Assembly: GCA_027490955.1 (NCBI GenBank)
Contig: JAIXXB010000019.1
Location: forward strand, 124,001 to 188,000
DNA length: 64,000 nucleotides
Direction: 5' to 3'
DNA from: Rhodobacter sp.
Lineage (GTDB): Bacteria; Pseudomonadota; Alphaproteobacteria; Rhodobacterales; Rhodobacteraceae
The notes beneath the pieces were generated by a model. That model made no database searches. It worked only from the letters and a program-made list of their open reading frames with translations, and was not told the origin of the DNA. A program made the position numbers and the translations under genes. Positions 27,082 to 35,178 of this stretch are shown in pieces (position 1 is the stretch's first letter; each line of letters starts with the position of its first letter).

Positions 27082-27284
27082 GATCGCAGCTTTCCTTAAA
27101 CTCTATTACAGATATGCTTAAAGCCTATGGATGTAACATGAAAGTGACAATTGCGCCCACCTTAGGCTGTGCGGCGATTTGTTGCGCATCCTGCAAGGGG
27201 CCTGCCGCCCCAAGGCGCTGCTGCACCAAAGCTGCGCCTAATGGCAAGGCATTGGATTGCTTGCCAAATGCACAGATGCGGCGC

Positions 27285-27361
27285 GCTTCTTCTTTTGGCA
27301 AATATCCTGCGGGGGAATCGCTTTTGCCTGCAAAAGCGATGGGGGCCGCATAGGCCCCCTA
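27285..27361 (-). repeat. Intergenic hairpin repeat, copy 1 (abuts stop codon)
   Basis: Read on the minus strand it begins with the TAG stop of the FAD oxidoreductase: TAGGGGGCCTATGCGGCCCC (a hairpin), then a second hairpin built on CGCTTTTGC / GCAAAAGCG, then CCCCCGCAGGATATTTGCC and AAAAGAAGAAGC. The same order of parts occurs at 32334-32407, 32458-32534 and 62682-62746. It probably also ends the transcript. Confidence 0.75.
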
Positions 27362-28657
27362 CCAGCCCAAGCGATCGCGCAAGGAATACCATGTCATCGC
27401 CCCCACCAGCAAAGGCCAGCGCAGCCCGCTCAGGCCCACAAAGGCGGTGGGCGCGATTTGGGTCAGCAGGTCAAAGCCACCGGACTTGCCCTGTGCGGCC
27501 TCGGCCATCAGCTTGCCCGCCATGGTTGCCAGCGCCACCCCATGGCCCGAATAGCCAGATGCCGTCAGCACGGGGCCAAGGCGCGCCGCATAGGGCATGC
27601 GCGTGCGGGTGATGGCCAATGTGCCGCCCCAAGCATAATCTATCCGCACCCCGCGCAGATGCGGATAGACTTGCAGCAAAGGTTTCATCACGGTGGGGAT
27701 AATGCTGGGAAAGCGGTAGCCATAGCTTTCGCCGCCGCCAAACAGCAGGCGACCATCTTCTGACAAGCGCCAGTAATTGACCACAAAGCGGTCATCGGCC
27801 ACGGCGATGTTTTGCGTCAGCACGCGGGCGGCCTCTGCGCCCAAGGGCTGGGTTGCCACAATGAAATTGTTGATCGGCATCACGCGGGCTGCGGTTTGGC
27901 GCATCAGCCCCGTGCCATAGCCGTTGGTGGCCAGAATAACCCTGTTGCAGATCACACGGCCCTTATCGGTTTGCACCACGGGCTGCGCGCCTGCGGTCAG
28001 ATGATGCACAGGGCTGCCACCAAAGATCTGCGCCCCTGCATCTGCCGCGGCATTGCCCAGACCGATACAAAAATTCAGCGGGTGGATATGGCCCGCGCCG
28101 CGATCTATCACGCCGCCGACATAGGCGGGTGAGGGGACGATGGCGGCAAAATCATCGCCTTTCAGCACCTCGATCTGGTCGTAGCCATAATCGCGGGCCA
28201 GTTTATCGGCATAGGCTGCGCTATGGTCAAAGCTGGCACGCGCGCGCGCCGCGTGCGCCACGCCATGGGCAAAGGGGGCGGGGATATTGTGCTGGGTGAT
28301 CAGCGATTTGACCAGCGCCTTGGCCTCTTGGCTCATATCCCACAGGCGGCGGGCGCGCTCGGCCCCATAGCGGTCTTCAATCCACCCTTGGTCTTGGCGC
28401 TGGCCCGATCCCACCTGACCACCATTGCGCCCCGATGCGCCAAAGCCCACGCGATGCGCGTCAAGCACCACCACCGACACCCCTGCCTGCGCCAAATGCA
28501 GCGCGGCCGATAGGCCCGTATAGCCTGCGCCCACCACGCAGACATCGGCCCGCATCTCGCCGCGCAGGGGGGCAAAGTCGCGCGCCCCTATCGCAGTGGC
28601 GGCGTAATAGCTGGGCGGGAACTGCCCTGCGCGGTCATTGGCATAAAGCAGGTTCAT
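27359..28657 (-). CDS. FAD-dependent amine oxidoreductase (PuuB/DadA-like)
   Basis: A 432-residue FAD oxidoreductase of the DAO family, with the dinucleotide-binding motif VCVVGAGYTGLSAALHLAQA near residues 39-58, GASGRNGGQVGSG after it, and YAWGGTLAITRTRMPYAARL and GYSGHGVALATMAGKLMAE near the C-terminus. The closest named relatives are gamma-glutamylputrescine oxidase PuuB and similar amine oxidases. It starts 3 bp after the downstream glutamine-synthetase-like gene ends, and is last of a four-gene operon whose other members are two gamma-glutamyl ligase candidates and an amidotransferase. It would oxidise the gamma-glutamylated amine; the exact amine is inference. Confidence 0.84.
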   Translation of the reverse strand: MNLLYANDRAGQFPPSYYAATAIGARDFAPLRGEMRADVCVVGAGYTGLSAALHLAQAGVSVVVLDAHRVGFGASGRNGGQVGSGQRQDQGWIEDRYGAERARRLWDMSQEAKALVKSLITQHNIPAPFAHGVAHAARARASFDHSAAYADKLARDYGYDQIEVLKGDDFAAIVPSPAYVGGVIDRGAGHIHPLNFCIGLGNAAADAGAQIFGGSPVHHLTAGAQPVVQTDKGRVICNRVILATNGYGTGLMRQTAARVMPINNFIVATQPLGAEAARVLTQNIAVADDRFVVNYWRLSEDGRLLFGGGESYGYRFPSIIPTVMKPLLQVYPHLRGVRIDYAWGGTLAITRTRMPYAARLGPVLTASGYSGHGVALATMAGKLMAEAAQGKSGGFDLLTQIAPTAFVGLSGLRWPLLVGAMTWYSLRDRLGW

Positions 28658-28660
28658 AGC

Positions 28661-30016
28661 TTACACATTCAGCAGCAAATGCTCGCGCTCCCACGGCGAG
28701 ATAACTTGCAGGAACTCTTTGTATTCATTGCGTTTGACCGATGCATAGACTTTGCAGAAATCTTGCCCCAGCACATCGACAAGGGCGGTATCCTCTTCCA
28801 GCAAATCCAGCGCATCGCCCAGATTGGTGGGAATATCATCGCTGTCGATATAGGCGCTGCCTGCAAATTCGGGGCGGGGCAGTTTTTTCTCGATCAGGCC
28901 CAGATAGCCACAGGCCAGCGTGGCGGCGATGCCCAAATAGGGGTTGCAATCCATGCCGGGCAGGCGGTTTTCCACCCGCCGTGCGGCGGGGCTGGAAATG
29001 GGAATACGCAGCCCCGTGGTGCGGTTATCGCGCCCCCATTCCAAATTGATGGGGGCTGCAAAATCGGGAACATAGCGCCGATAGCTGTTCACGTAAGGCG
29101 CCAGCAGCGCGATGGCCCCTGTCAGATGGTTTTGCAGCCCCGCGATAAAGTGCAAAAACGCATCGGTTTCCGCGCCGCCCTTGGCAGAAAAGATATTCTT
29201 GCCCGTGGCGCTATCGACCACGGATGTATGGATATGCATAGCACTGCCCGGCTCGCCCGCGATGGGTTTGGCCATAAAAGTGGCAAAGCAATCATGCCGC
29301 AGCGCCGCCTCGCGGATCAGACGCTTAAAGAAAAACACATCGTCGGCAAGGCGAATAGGGTCGCCATGGGCCAAGTTCAATTCGATCTGCCCCGCGCCGC
29401 CCTCTTGCAAAATACCATCAATTTCAAGGCCCTGCGCCTCGGCGAAATCATAGATATCATCGATGACCTTGCCATATTCGTCGATGGCCGACAGCGAATA
29501 GGCCTGTTTGCCCGCCGCCCGCCGACCCGAGCGTCCCATGGGCGGGATCACAGGCTGGTTCGGGTCTATGTTGCGCGCGGTCAGAAAAAACTCCATCTCG
29601 GGGGCGACCACAGGTGTCCAGCCTTGGGCGGCATAGAGGCCCATGATGCGGCGCAGAAGGTTGCGCGGGGCAAAGGGCACCAGATTGCCCTGCTGATCCT
29701 TGGCATCATGGATGACCTGCAGCGTGACATCGGCCGTCCACGGCGCGGCGGTGGCGGTGGTAAAGTCAGGCTCTAGAATCATGTCAGGTTCGGTAAAGGC
29801 ATCAAAGGGATTATCCGCCCATTCCCCTGTAATCGTTTGCAAAAAGATGGAATTTGGCAGGAAATAATTGCCTTGGGTGGCAAATTTCGCCGCAGGCATC
29901 GCCTTGCCGCGCGCCACGCCTGCGATATCACCGATCACACATTCTACTTCGTCCACACGGCGCCCTGCGATGAATTCGCGGGCAGCTTTGGGCAATTGGT
30001 CAGTCCATTTCGACAT
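28661..30016 (-). CDS. Glutamine-synthetase-family gamma-glutamyl ligase (PuuA-like), second copy
   Basis: A 451-residue type I glutamine-synthetase-like protein beginning MSKWTDQLPKAAREFIAGRR. It contains the beta-grasp region (GDIAGVARGKAMPA), the metal-binding EMEFFLTARN and the ATP/glutamate-binding PGSAMHIHTS and NRLPGMDCNPYLGIAATL. It belongs to the PuuA/GlnT group that joins glutamate to amines, not the ammonia-assimilating GlnA. The ATG at 30016 is chosen over a long extension that runs into the amidotransferase gene. It differs substantially from the copy at 30775, so the two may have different amine substrates or form a hetero-complex. Confidence 0.88.
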   Translation of the reverse strand: MSKWTDQLPKAAREFIAGRRVDEVECVIGDIAGVARGKAMPAAKFATQGNYFLPNSIFLQTITGEWADNPFDAFTEPDMILEPDFTTATAAPWTADVTLQVIHDAKDQQGNLVPFAPRNLLRRIMGLYAAQGWTPVVAPEMEFFLTARNIDPNQPVIPPMGRSGRRAAGKQAYSLSAIDEYGKVIDDIYDFAEAQGLEIDGILQEGGAGQIELNLAHGDPIRLADDVFFFKRLIREAALRHDCFATFMAKPIAGEPGSAMHIHTSVVDSATGKNIFSAKGGAETDAFLHFIAGLQNHLTGAIALLAPYVNSYRRYVPDFAAPINLEWGRDNRTTGLRIPISSPAARRVENRLPGMDCNPYLGIAATLACGYLGLIEKKLPRPEFAGSAYIDSDDIPTNLGDALDLLEEDTALVDVLGQDFCKVYASVKRNEYKEFLQVISPWEREHLLLNV

Positions 30017-30071
30017 GTTCACACCGTTTTGGGGGTTGGCCCCCAGCCCAAGAGACGGGCTAAGGGTGTCT

Positions 30072-30764
30072 TTAGGCGGCGGTTTTTTGGCGCATTTTAG
30101 ATTTGAAAAACTCGGCAATGCGCGCCGCCATCGGGCCACGATCAAGGGGTTCCGCCAACCGCGCTGCGGCGGCGGATAGCACCGCTTCGGGAACCAGACC
30201 TTTCCCGCGCTTTTCAATCAGCCCTTCCATAAACCGCGCGTCAAATTCAGGGTGGGCCTGCACTGTAAAGATGCGGTCATCATACAACAGGGCCGCATTT
30301 TCACAAAAATCATTCGACGCGATGCGCGTGGCGCTGTCGGGTTTTTGCACCACCTGATCTTGGTGCCACGCGTTCAGCGTCAGGCGCTGGCCGCCAAAAT
30401 CATAATCTGTCGCCCCAGCCGACCAGCCACGGCTGTATTTTTCCACCCGCCCGCCCATGGCCTGCGCGATGATCTGATGGCCAAAACAAACCCCCACCAT
30501 CGGCACGCCAGCGCCGTAGGCCGCGCGGATAAACTCCTCTAGCGGGGGAATCCATGAATGGTCTTCATAGGCCCCATGGCGCGAGCCCGTAATCAGCCAG
30601 CCATCGCAAAGATGCACATCTGCGGGAAATTGCCCGTGCAGCACGGGATAGATCGCAAAATCAAATCCATGCCCCTGCAACAGGCGCACAAAGAGGTCGG
30701 GGTAATCGCCCATCTCGCGCAGCGCCTCGGGCGCCTCACCAGTTTGCAAAATGCCTATTTTCAT
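30072..30764 (-). CDS. Class I glutamine amidotransferase-like hydrolase (PuuD-like)
   Basis: A 230-residue class I amidotransferase-fold protein: nucleophile Cys in VPMVGVCFGHQIIAQAMGG near residue 98, and His/Glu in FTVQAHPEFDARF near residue 180. Placed between two gamma-glutamyl ligase genes, it may hydrolyse the gamma-glutamyl bond as PuuD does. PuuD itself is a somewhat different family (peptidase C26), so this is an analogy from context. An alternative is an amidotransferase partner supplying ammonia. Confidence 0.82.
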   Translation of the reverse strand: MKIGILQTGEAPEALREMGDYPDLFVRLLQGHGFDFAIYPVLHGQFPADVHLCDGWLITGSRHGAYEDHSWIPPLEEFIRAAYGAGVPMVGVCFGHQIIAQAMGGRVEKYSRGWSAGATDYDFGGQRLTLNAWHQDQVVQKPDSATRIASNDFCENAALLYDDRIFTVQAHPEFDARFMEGLIEKRGKGLVPEAVLSAAAARLAEPLDRGPMAARIAEFFKSKMRQKTAA

Positions 30765-30774
30765 GGGCGTGCCC

Positions 30775-32133
30775 TTACACCGTGTCCAAATACAGCTCTA
30801 CCCGTTCTTGGTCGGACAGTTCTGCAATGTAATGATGCTCTTGCCGCTTTGTCGAGACAAGGTTTTTGATGAGTTCTGGGTGCAAAAAGCGCGGCACGAT
30901 GGTGGAGTTTTCCAGCGCGTCAATCGCCGCCTCCCAGCTGGTTGGAATTTCATCCAGCCCGTCCACGGCATAGGCATTGCCCACAATGGGGGGCGGGGCC
31001 TCCATTTGGTTTTCAATCCCGTCCAGCGCTGCGCCAAGGATCACCGCCAGCATCAGATAAGGGTTCACATCGCCCCCCGCCACGCGATGTTCAATCCGCC
31101 GTGCCGAAGGGCTGCCTGCGGGGATGCGAATGGCGGCAGTGCGGTTTTCATAGCCCCAAGCAATTGCCGTGGGCGCATGTTTGCCTGGCACCAGCCGTTC
31201 ATAGCTGTTTTGATGCGGCGCAAAGATCAGCGCGGAATCATGCATGGCATTCAGGCACCCCGCCACCGCGTGGCGCATCATCGCCGTGCCCTTCGGCCCG
31301 CCTGAGTCAAAGACATTGTCGCCATTCTCGTCGATCACCGAAAAATGGGTGTGCAGGCCCGATCCCGAATATTCAGGATAGGGTTTGGCCATAAAGCTGG
31401 CGGCAAAGCCATGGCGGCGCGCAAGGCCCTTGACCAGCATTTTGAACAGCCAAGCATCGTCTGCGGCGCGCAACGGATCGTCGCAATGCATCAGGTTCAC
31501 TTCGAACTGGCCAAGACCCGTTTCCGATGTGGTGGTATCGGCGGGAATATCCATCGCCTCGCAGGCATCATAAAGATCGGTAAAGAAGGTATCGAACGCA
31601 TCCAGCGCGCGGATCGACAGGGTTTCGGCCGCCTTGCGCCGCTTGCCGCTGCGCGGGGAGGCGGGCACCTGCATGGTTTTGCCCGAATCATCGATCAGGA
31701 AAAATTCCAGCTCCATCGCGCAGACGGGGGTCAGGCCGCGCGCCTTAAACCGCTCGACCACGGCGCGCAGGGCATGGCGCGGATCGCCCTCATATGGCGC
31801 GCCATTTTCGCGGAACATCCAAATGGGCAGCAGGGCGGTGGGGGCCTCTAGCCATGGCATGGGCATAAAGCCGCGCTCGGTGGGTTTGAGAACGCCGTCT
31901 TGGTCACCCTGTTCAAAGACCAAGGGACTGTCGTCGATATCTTCGCCCCAGATATCAAGGTTTAGAACCGAAAACGGAAAGCGGGTGCCGTTTTTCACCA
32001 CGTTGTCGGCATAGCGCGCAGGCACCCGTTTGCCGCGCGCTTGCCCGTTCAAATCCGCTGCCGCCACACGAATGGTGCGCACATCGGGATGCTTTCTCAG
32101 CCAATCTTTCATCATATCACAAAGGCGGGGCAT
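30775..32133 (-). CDS. Glutamine-synthetase-family gamma-glutamyl ligase (PuuA-like), first copy
   Basis: A 452-residue glutamine-synthetase-like protein with VAAADLNGQARGKRVPARYA near residue 25, CAMELEFFLIDD near 145, GSGLHTHFSVIDENG near 255 and HRVAGGDVNPYLMLAVILG near 350. It heads the operon. The ATG at 32133 has an upstream GGCAGGCGGGA sequence that suits ribosome binding; internal Met codons seven residues in are possible starts. It would form a gamma-glutamyl amide from glutamate, ATP and an amine. No aldehyde dehydrogenase or aminobutyrate transaminase gene is in the window. Confidence 0.88.
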   Translation of the reverse strand: MPRLCDMMKDWLRKHPDVRTIRVAAADLNGQARGKRVPARYADNVVKNGTRFPFSVLNLDIWGEDIDDSPLVFEQGDQDGVLKPTERGFMPMPWLEAPTALLPIWMFRENGAPYEGDPRHALRAVVERFKARGLTPVCAMELEFFLIDDSGKTMQVPASPRSGKRRKAAETLSIRALDAFDTFFTDLYDACEAMDIPADTTTSETGLGQFEVNLMHCDDPLRAADDAWLFKMLVKGLARRHGFAASFMAKPYPEYSGSGLHTHFSVIDENGDNVFDSGGPKGTAMMRHAVAGCLNAMHDSALIFAPHQNSYERLVPGKHAPTAIAWGYENRTAAIRIPAGSPSARRIEHRVAGGDVNPYLMLAVILGAALDGIENQMEAPPPIVGNAYAVDGLDEIPTSWEAAIDALENSTIVPRFLHPELIKNLVSTKRQEHHYIAELSDQERVELYLDTV

Positions 32134-32531
32134 GTCCCGCCTGCCTTGCCCGAATGGGGCAGGCCCAAGGGTCAGGTGAGGCGGATGTGGATCATGCCCT
32201 TGATCCTATCCTATCGTTGGTGACCTTGCAGCGCCGGTATGGGCCGCATAATTTGATCAAATTCACGATAGCCGAGCCTTGGGGCACAAGGCAAGCGAAA
32301 ACTGACACGATTTTGCGCGGGCCCTGCGCCGCAGGGGGGCTTTGCCCCCCGCTGCTAAAGCAAAGCTTTATCAGCCTCCCCCCAGGATATTTGGGAAAAG
32401 AAGAAGCTTGCAATAGGTTTGGTGACACAAATGTGTCTTTGCAGGCTTGGCGCGCGGGCTTTTCTTTTTTGCAGATACCCTTCAGGCGGGGACGCTTTTG
32501 CCTGAAAAAGCGATGGGGGCGGCATAGGCCC
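32134..32531. other. 398-bp intergenic region with paired repeat elements
   Basis: Between the PhnD-like gene's stop and the start of the ligase operon. It holds two converging copies of the intergenic hairpin repeat (32334-32407 and 32458-32534). The part nearest the ligase gene (32134-32330) should carry that operon's promoter, but I could not place it. No credible small gene is visible. Confidence 0.6.
32334..32407 (+). repeat. Intergenic hairpin repeat, copy 2
   Basis: Plus-strand copy: GGGGGGCTTTGCCCCCC hairpin, a second stem-like segment GATAAAGC/GCTTTATC region, then CCCCCCAGGATATTTGGG and AAAAGAAGAAGC. It faces copy 3 head to head. Confidence 0.75.
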
Positions 32532-32534
32532 CTA
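32458..32534 (-). repeat. Intergenic hairpin repeat, copy 3 (abuts stop codon)
   Basis: Minus-strand copy that begins with the TAG stop of the PhnD-like gene: TAGGGGCCTATGCCGCCCC, then the CGCTTTTTCAGGCAAAAGCG hairpin, then a diverged form of the GGATATTTG...AAAAGAAG tail. It is closely similar to copy 1 over about 75 bases, including the stop codon. Confidence 0.75.
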
Positions 32535-33290
32535 GCTGTCGGCAGGTGCGGGCGGGATCGGCAGGGAAAGATAGGCGGCGGCAGGGATATCCACCAACGC
32601 GCGCAGGTGCAGCGTGGCGCGGTCATCTGGGCGGAGCGCGGCCATGGCATGGGTGAGGGCGGCGCGCAGGGGGGCGGGGTTTTGCGCGGTGATATAGGGC
32701 AGGGCGGGCGAAGGGGGCGTATGGCCAATCACCTGAAGCTGGGCGGCAAAGGCATCATAGGTGCAGATCATTTCCCATGTCAGCGCGTCGAGCGCCGCAT
32801 AGTCCGCGCGCCCTGCCGCCACTGCGATGGCAGAGGCGCGATGCTCGCCCGTGCGCAGGCTTGGCCGAATCGGCAGCCCGCGCGCGGCATGATCGCTATA
32901 GGGCGCGGCCCAGCCTGAATGGGACAGTGCCTCGTTATAGGCGAAATCCAGCCCTGCGACATCTTCCAGCCTGTCAAACCCATCCGCGCGCCGCGCGATA
33001 TAGACCGAGCGATATTGCCCTGTGGGGCAGTCTGGCAGGGCATAATCGGGTGTGGCAATGATCTGCACCTTTTGGGAAAGTTTGGCGCGAAAGGGCAGGC
33101 TGCAGGTTTGGGAAAAGAGCAGGTTGGGCGACAGCCAGCCTTGCATATAGGCCATATCGCCGCGCGTCAGCCCATCGGGTGCGTCTTGGCCCAAATCGCG
33201 CAGCGCATCGCGGATCAGCGCCCAGAACCTGTCTTGCGCGCCCATGGTTTCGGGGCGGTCATACATGCCCAAAGTGGCGATCAGCGGCAT
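32532..33290 (-). CDS. PhnD-like periplasmic-binding-fold protein without signal peptide
   Basis: A 252-residue protein resembling the PhnD/SsuA binding-protein family: MPLIATLGMYDRPETMGAQD, SQTCSLPFRAKL near residue 60, GQYRSVYIARRAD near 92 and GEHRASAIAVAAGRADYAALD near 148. Most relatives are exported phosphonate- or sulfonate-binding components of ABC importers. This one starts with no signal peptide and has no permease or ATPase gene beside it. It is third in a rlmJ-terB-PhnD-like operon (15-bp gap to terB). It may bind a ligand in the cytoplasm; function unknown. Confidence 0.75.
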   Translation of the reverse strand: MPLIATLGMYDRPETMGAQDRFWALIRDALRDLGQDAPDGLTRGDMAYMQGWLSPNLLFSQTCSLPFRAKLSQKVQIIATPDYALPDCPTGQYRSVYIARRADGFDRLEDVAGLDFAYNEALSHSGWAAPYSDHAARGLPIRPSLRTGEHRASAIAVAAGRADYAALDALTWEMICTYDAFAAQLQVIGHTPPSPALPYITAQNPAPLRAALTHAMAALRPDDRATLHLRALVDIPAAAYLSLPIPPAPADS

Positions 33291-33305
33291 GGGCAGGCGG
33301 GCCGT

Positions 33306-33746
33306 TTACAACGCCGCCTGCGCGCGTTGGCGCGCAAGGCCCGAATCCACATCCGTCAGCCCCAGCAAATTGGCAATCAAGCGCAGCATTTGATCCTCGC
33401 CGCCATCGCGCGCGCCATCTGCCAGCGCAACAGACCACAGCGCCTGCACCAAGGCGGCGCGCTCTTCCAGCGGCACGGCCTCTTTCAGCGCGCGGGTAAA
33501 GCGGATGGTATCGGGGGCCTCGCTTTCCAGCGCCTCGCCTTGGGCGCGCAGATCCATCGCCTCGAAGGGGGACAGGCCATAGCGCTGCATCAAGATCGTC
33601 TCAATCCGTTCCACCTCTTCGGCGGCATACATATTATCGGTGCGCGCCACACGCACCAGCAGCGCCGCCAGCGCTGTGCGGGCATCGTGATCGGCCAGTG
33701 CGGCGGGGGCGGGGGCCAAAAGCGCCCTGAGAAGTTTGTCAAACAT
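33306..33746 (-). CDS. TerB-family protein
   Basis: A 146-residue, helix-rich acidic protein with the TerB-like pattern ALAALLVRVARTDNMYAAEE near residue 26 and LVQALWSVALADGARDGGED near residue 98 (acidic metal-binding-like helices). TerB proteins are associated with tellurite resistance and stress at the membrane, but stand-alone copies like this have no assigned role. It starts 9 bp after the rlmJ stop and is followed by the PhnD-like gene. Confidence 0.8.
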   Translation of the reverse strand: MFDKLLRALLAPAPAALADHDARTALAALLVRVARTDNMYAAEEVERIETILMQRYGLSPFEAMDLRAQGEALESEAPDTIRFTRALKEAVPLEERAALVQALWSVALADGARDGGEDQMLRLIANLLGLTDVDSGLARQRAQAAL

Positions 33747-33755
33747 GCACGAAAC

Positions 33756-34553
33756 CTAGGGGGCGGGCGAGATATTTGCAAGAGTGGCAAAGGCTGCGGC
33801 GATGCGGTCGGCCTCGCCCTGCAAACCATAGGGCGGATTGACCACGAACATGCCAGTGCCGATCATTTTATGCCCGTCGCGAACGGGGGGAAAGCGCGCC
33901 TCGCTGCGCAGGGCATCTGGAAAATCGCGCGTCAACGCCGCCAGCATCGGCCCATGCGCGCCCGAAGTCAGCAGCGGATACCACAGCGCGATAATCCCCA
34001 CATTCCATTTGCGCGCCATGGCGCGCAGCCGATCTGGGATTGCGTCATAATCGGCCTTCACCTCGTAGCTGGGATCAATCAGCATCAGGCCGCGGCGGGG
34101 CGTGGGCGGAGTGATGGCAAGGCCCAGATCAAAGCCGTCGCGGGCATAGATATGCGGCCCCCAAGGGTTCATCGTATGGCGCAGGGCCTGCACTTCGGTC
34201 GGGTGCAATTCGGCCAAATGCATCGTATCGCCATCGCGCAATGACAGGGCGGCGATCAGCGGCGATCCGGGATAGGCATGGGGGCCATAGCTGGCGCGAA
34301 TTTCGTTCAGCCGCAGGCGATAGGGATGGGCAGGGGCAAACCATGCCTCGGCCCGCGCAATCCCCAGCGCGGCCTCGCCCGTTTTTAGGGCATATTCGCT
34401 GGACAAATCATACAAACCCCGCCCTGCGTGGGTTTCGATATAGGTCAGCGGTTTGTCCTTTTGGCATAGATAATCCAGCATCCACGCCAAAAGCGCATGT
34501 TTTTGCACATCGGCAAGGTTGCCCGCGTGGAAATGATGTTGATACGACAGCAT
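33756..34553 (-). CDS. rlmJ: 23S rRNA (adenine2030-N6)-methyltransferase RlmJ
   Basis: Methylates A2030 of 23S rRNA. The 265-residue protein begins MLSYQHHFHAGNLADVQKHA, the hallmark start of the RlmJ (YhiR) family, so the ATG at 34553 is chosen over a longer extension. It has YIETHAGRGLYDL near residue 38 (SAM site), the catalytic motif DPSYE near residue 160 (usually DPPYE) and the C-terminal GTGMFVVNPPYGL. First gene of a three-gene unit with terB and the PhnD-like gene. Confidence 0.93.
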   Translation of the reverse strand: MLSYQHHFHAGNLADVQKHALLAWMLDYLCQKDKPLTYIETHAGRGLYDLSSEYALKTGEAALGIARAEAWFAPAHPYRLRLNEIRASYGPHAYPGSPLIAALSLRDGDTMHLAELHPTEVQALRHTMNPWGPHIYARDGFDLGLAITPPTPRRGLMLIDPSYEVKADYDAIPDRLRAMARKWNVGIIALWYPLLTSGAHGPMLAALTRDFPDALRSEARFPPVRDGHKMIGTGMFVVNPPYGLQGEADRIAAAFATLANISPAP

Positions 34554-34773
34554 GTCCAATCCGTTACCAGCCAGCGCTGGGCGCATCAAGATCGTATCCT
34601 GCACAGCGGCCAAACGCAGCGCCCAAATCATCTTTAACGTGTAACGTATTCAAACTTGCCGATTTTCCCCCTAGTTAAGGATGATTTTACCTTGAACTTT
34701 TCAGCCAAGAATTGCACACAGGCCCGCGCAGAGGCCTTGCTTTTGCACAGATGATTTGGCCATTGGAGATCTT

Positions 34774-35070
34774 ATGAACACGACCTTGAAAATTGCCCTC
34801 GCAGCCCTGACCCTTGGCGCTGCAGCACCTGCTTTGGCACAGCAAATTGACATCTCGACCATCACCTGCGGCGATGCCGTTGCGATGAGCGCAGAAGAAT
34901 TGACCCTGACCGTTGCCTTCATCGATGGCTATACGGGCGGCGAGGCGGGCGATCCTGTTTTGGACGTCGAGCGTTTGAACGGCGATTTGGCAAAAGTGGG
35001 CGAAGCCTGCGCCGCTGATGCCACTGTCACCTTGATGGATGCGATGAAAACGGCTTTGGCCGCTGAATAA
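34774..35070 (+). CDS. Periplasmic HdeA/HdeB-like protein
   Basis: A 98-residue protein with a signal peptide (about 1-21, cleavage after ALA) and a small HdeA-type domain with two cysteines, one in ISTITCGDAVAM and one in GEACAADATVT, which can form the family's disulfide. HdeA/HdeB are periplasmic acid-activated chaperones in enteric bacteria; alphaproteobacterial relatives are uncharacterised. The ATG at 34774 follows GGAG at 34765-34768. It is monocistronic with its own terminator. Confidence 0.82.
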   Translation: MNTTLKIALAALTLGAAAPALAQQIDISTITCGDAVAMSAEELTLTVAFIDGYTGGEAGDPVLDVERLNGDLAKVGEACAADATVTLMDAMKTALAAE

Positions 35071-35089
35071 TCTTTGTTCTATATGTGAA

Positions 35090-35117
35090 AAAAGGCGGGG
35101 CATTGTCCCCGCCTTTT
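35090..35117 (+). terminator. Rho-independent terminator of the HdeA-like gene
   Basis: Perfect 11-bp stem AAAAGGCGGGG / CCCCGCCTTTT with a six-base loop, 19 bp after the stop codon. The T-run is short. Confidence 0.9.
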
Positions 35118-35178
35118 GGTTTTGCGCCTGCGGCCACGTGCGGGGGCAAGGCAGGGGGGGAGCAGGCGGCGCCTGTGC

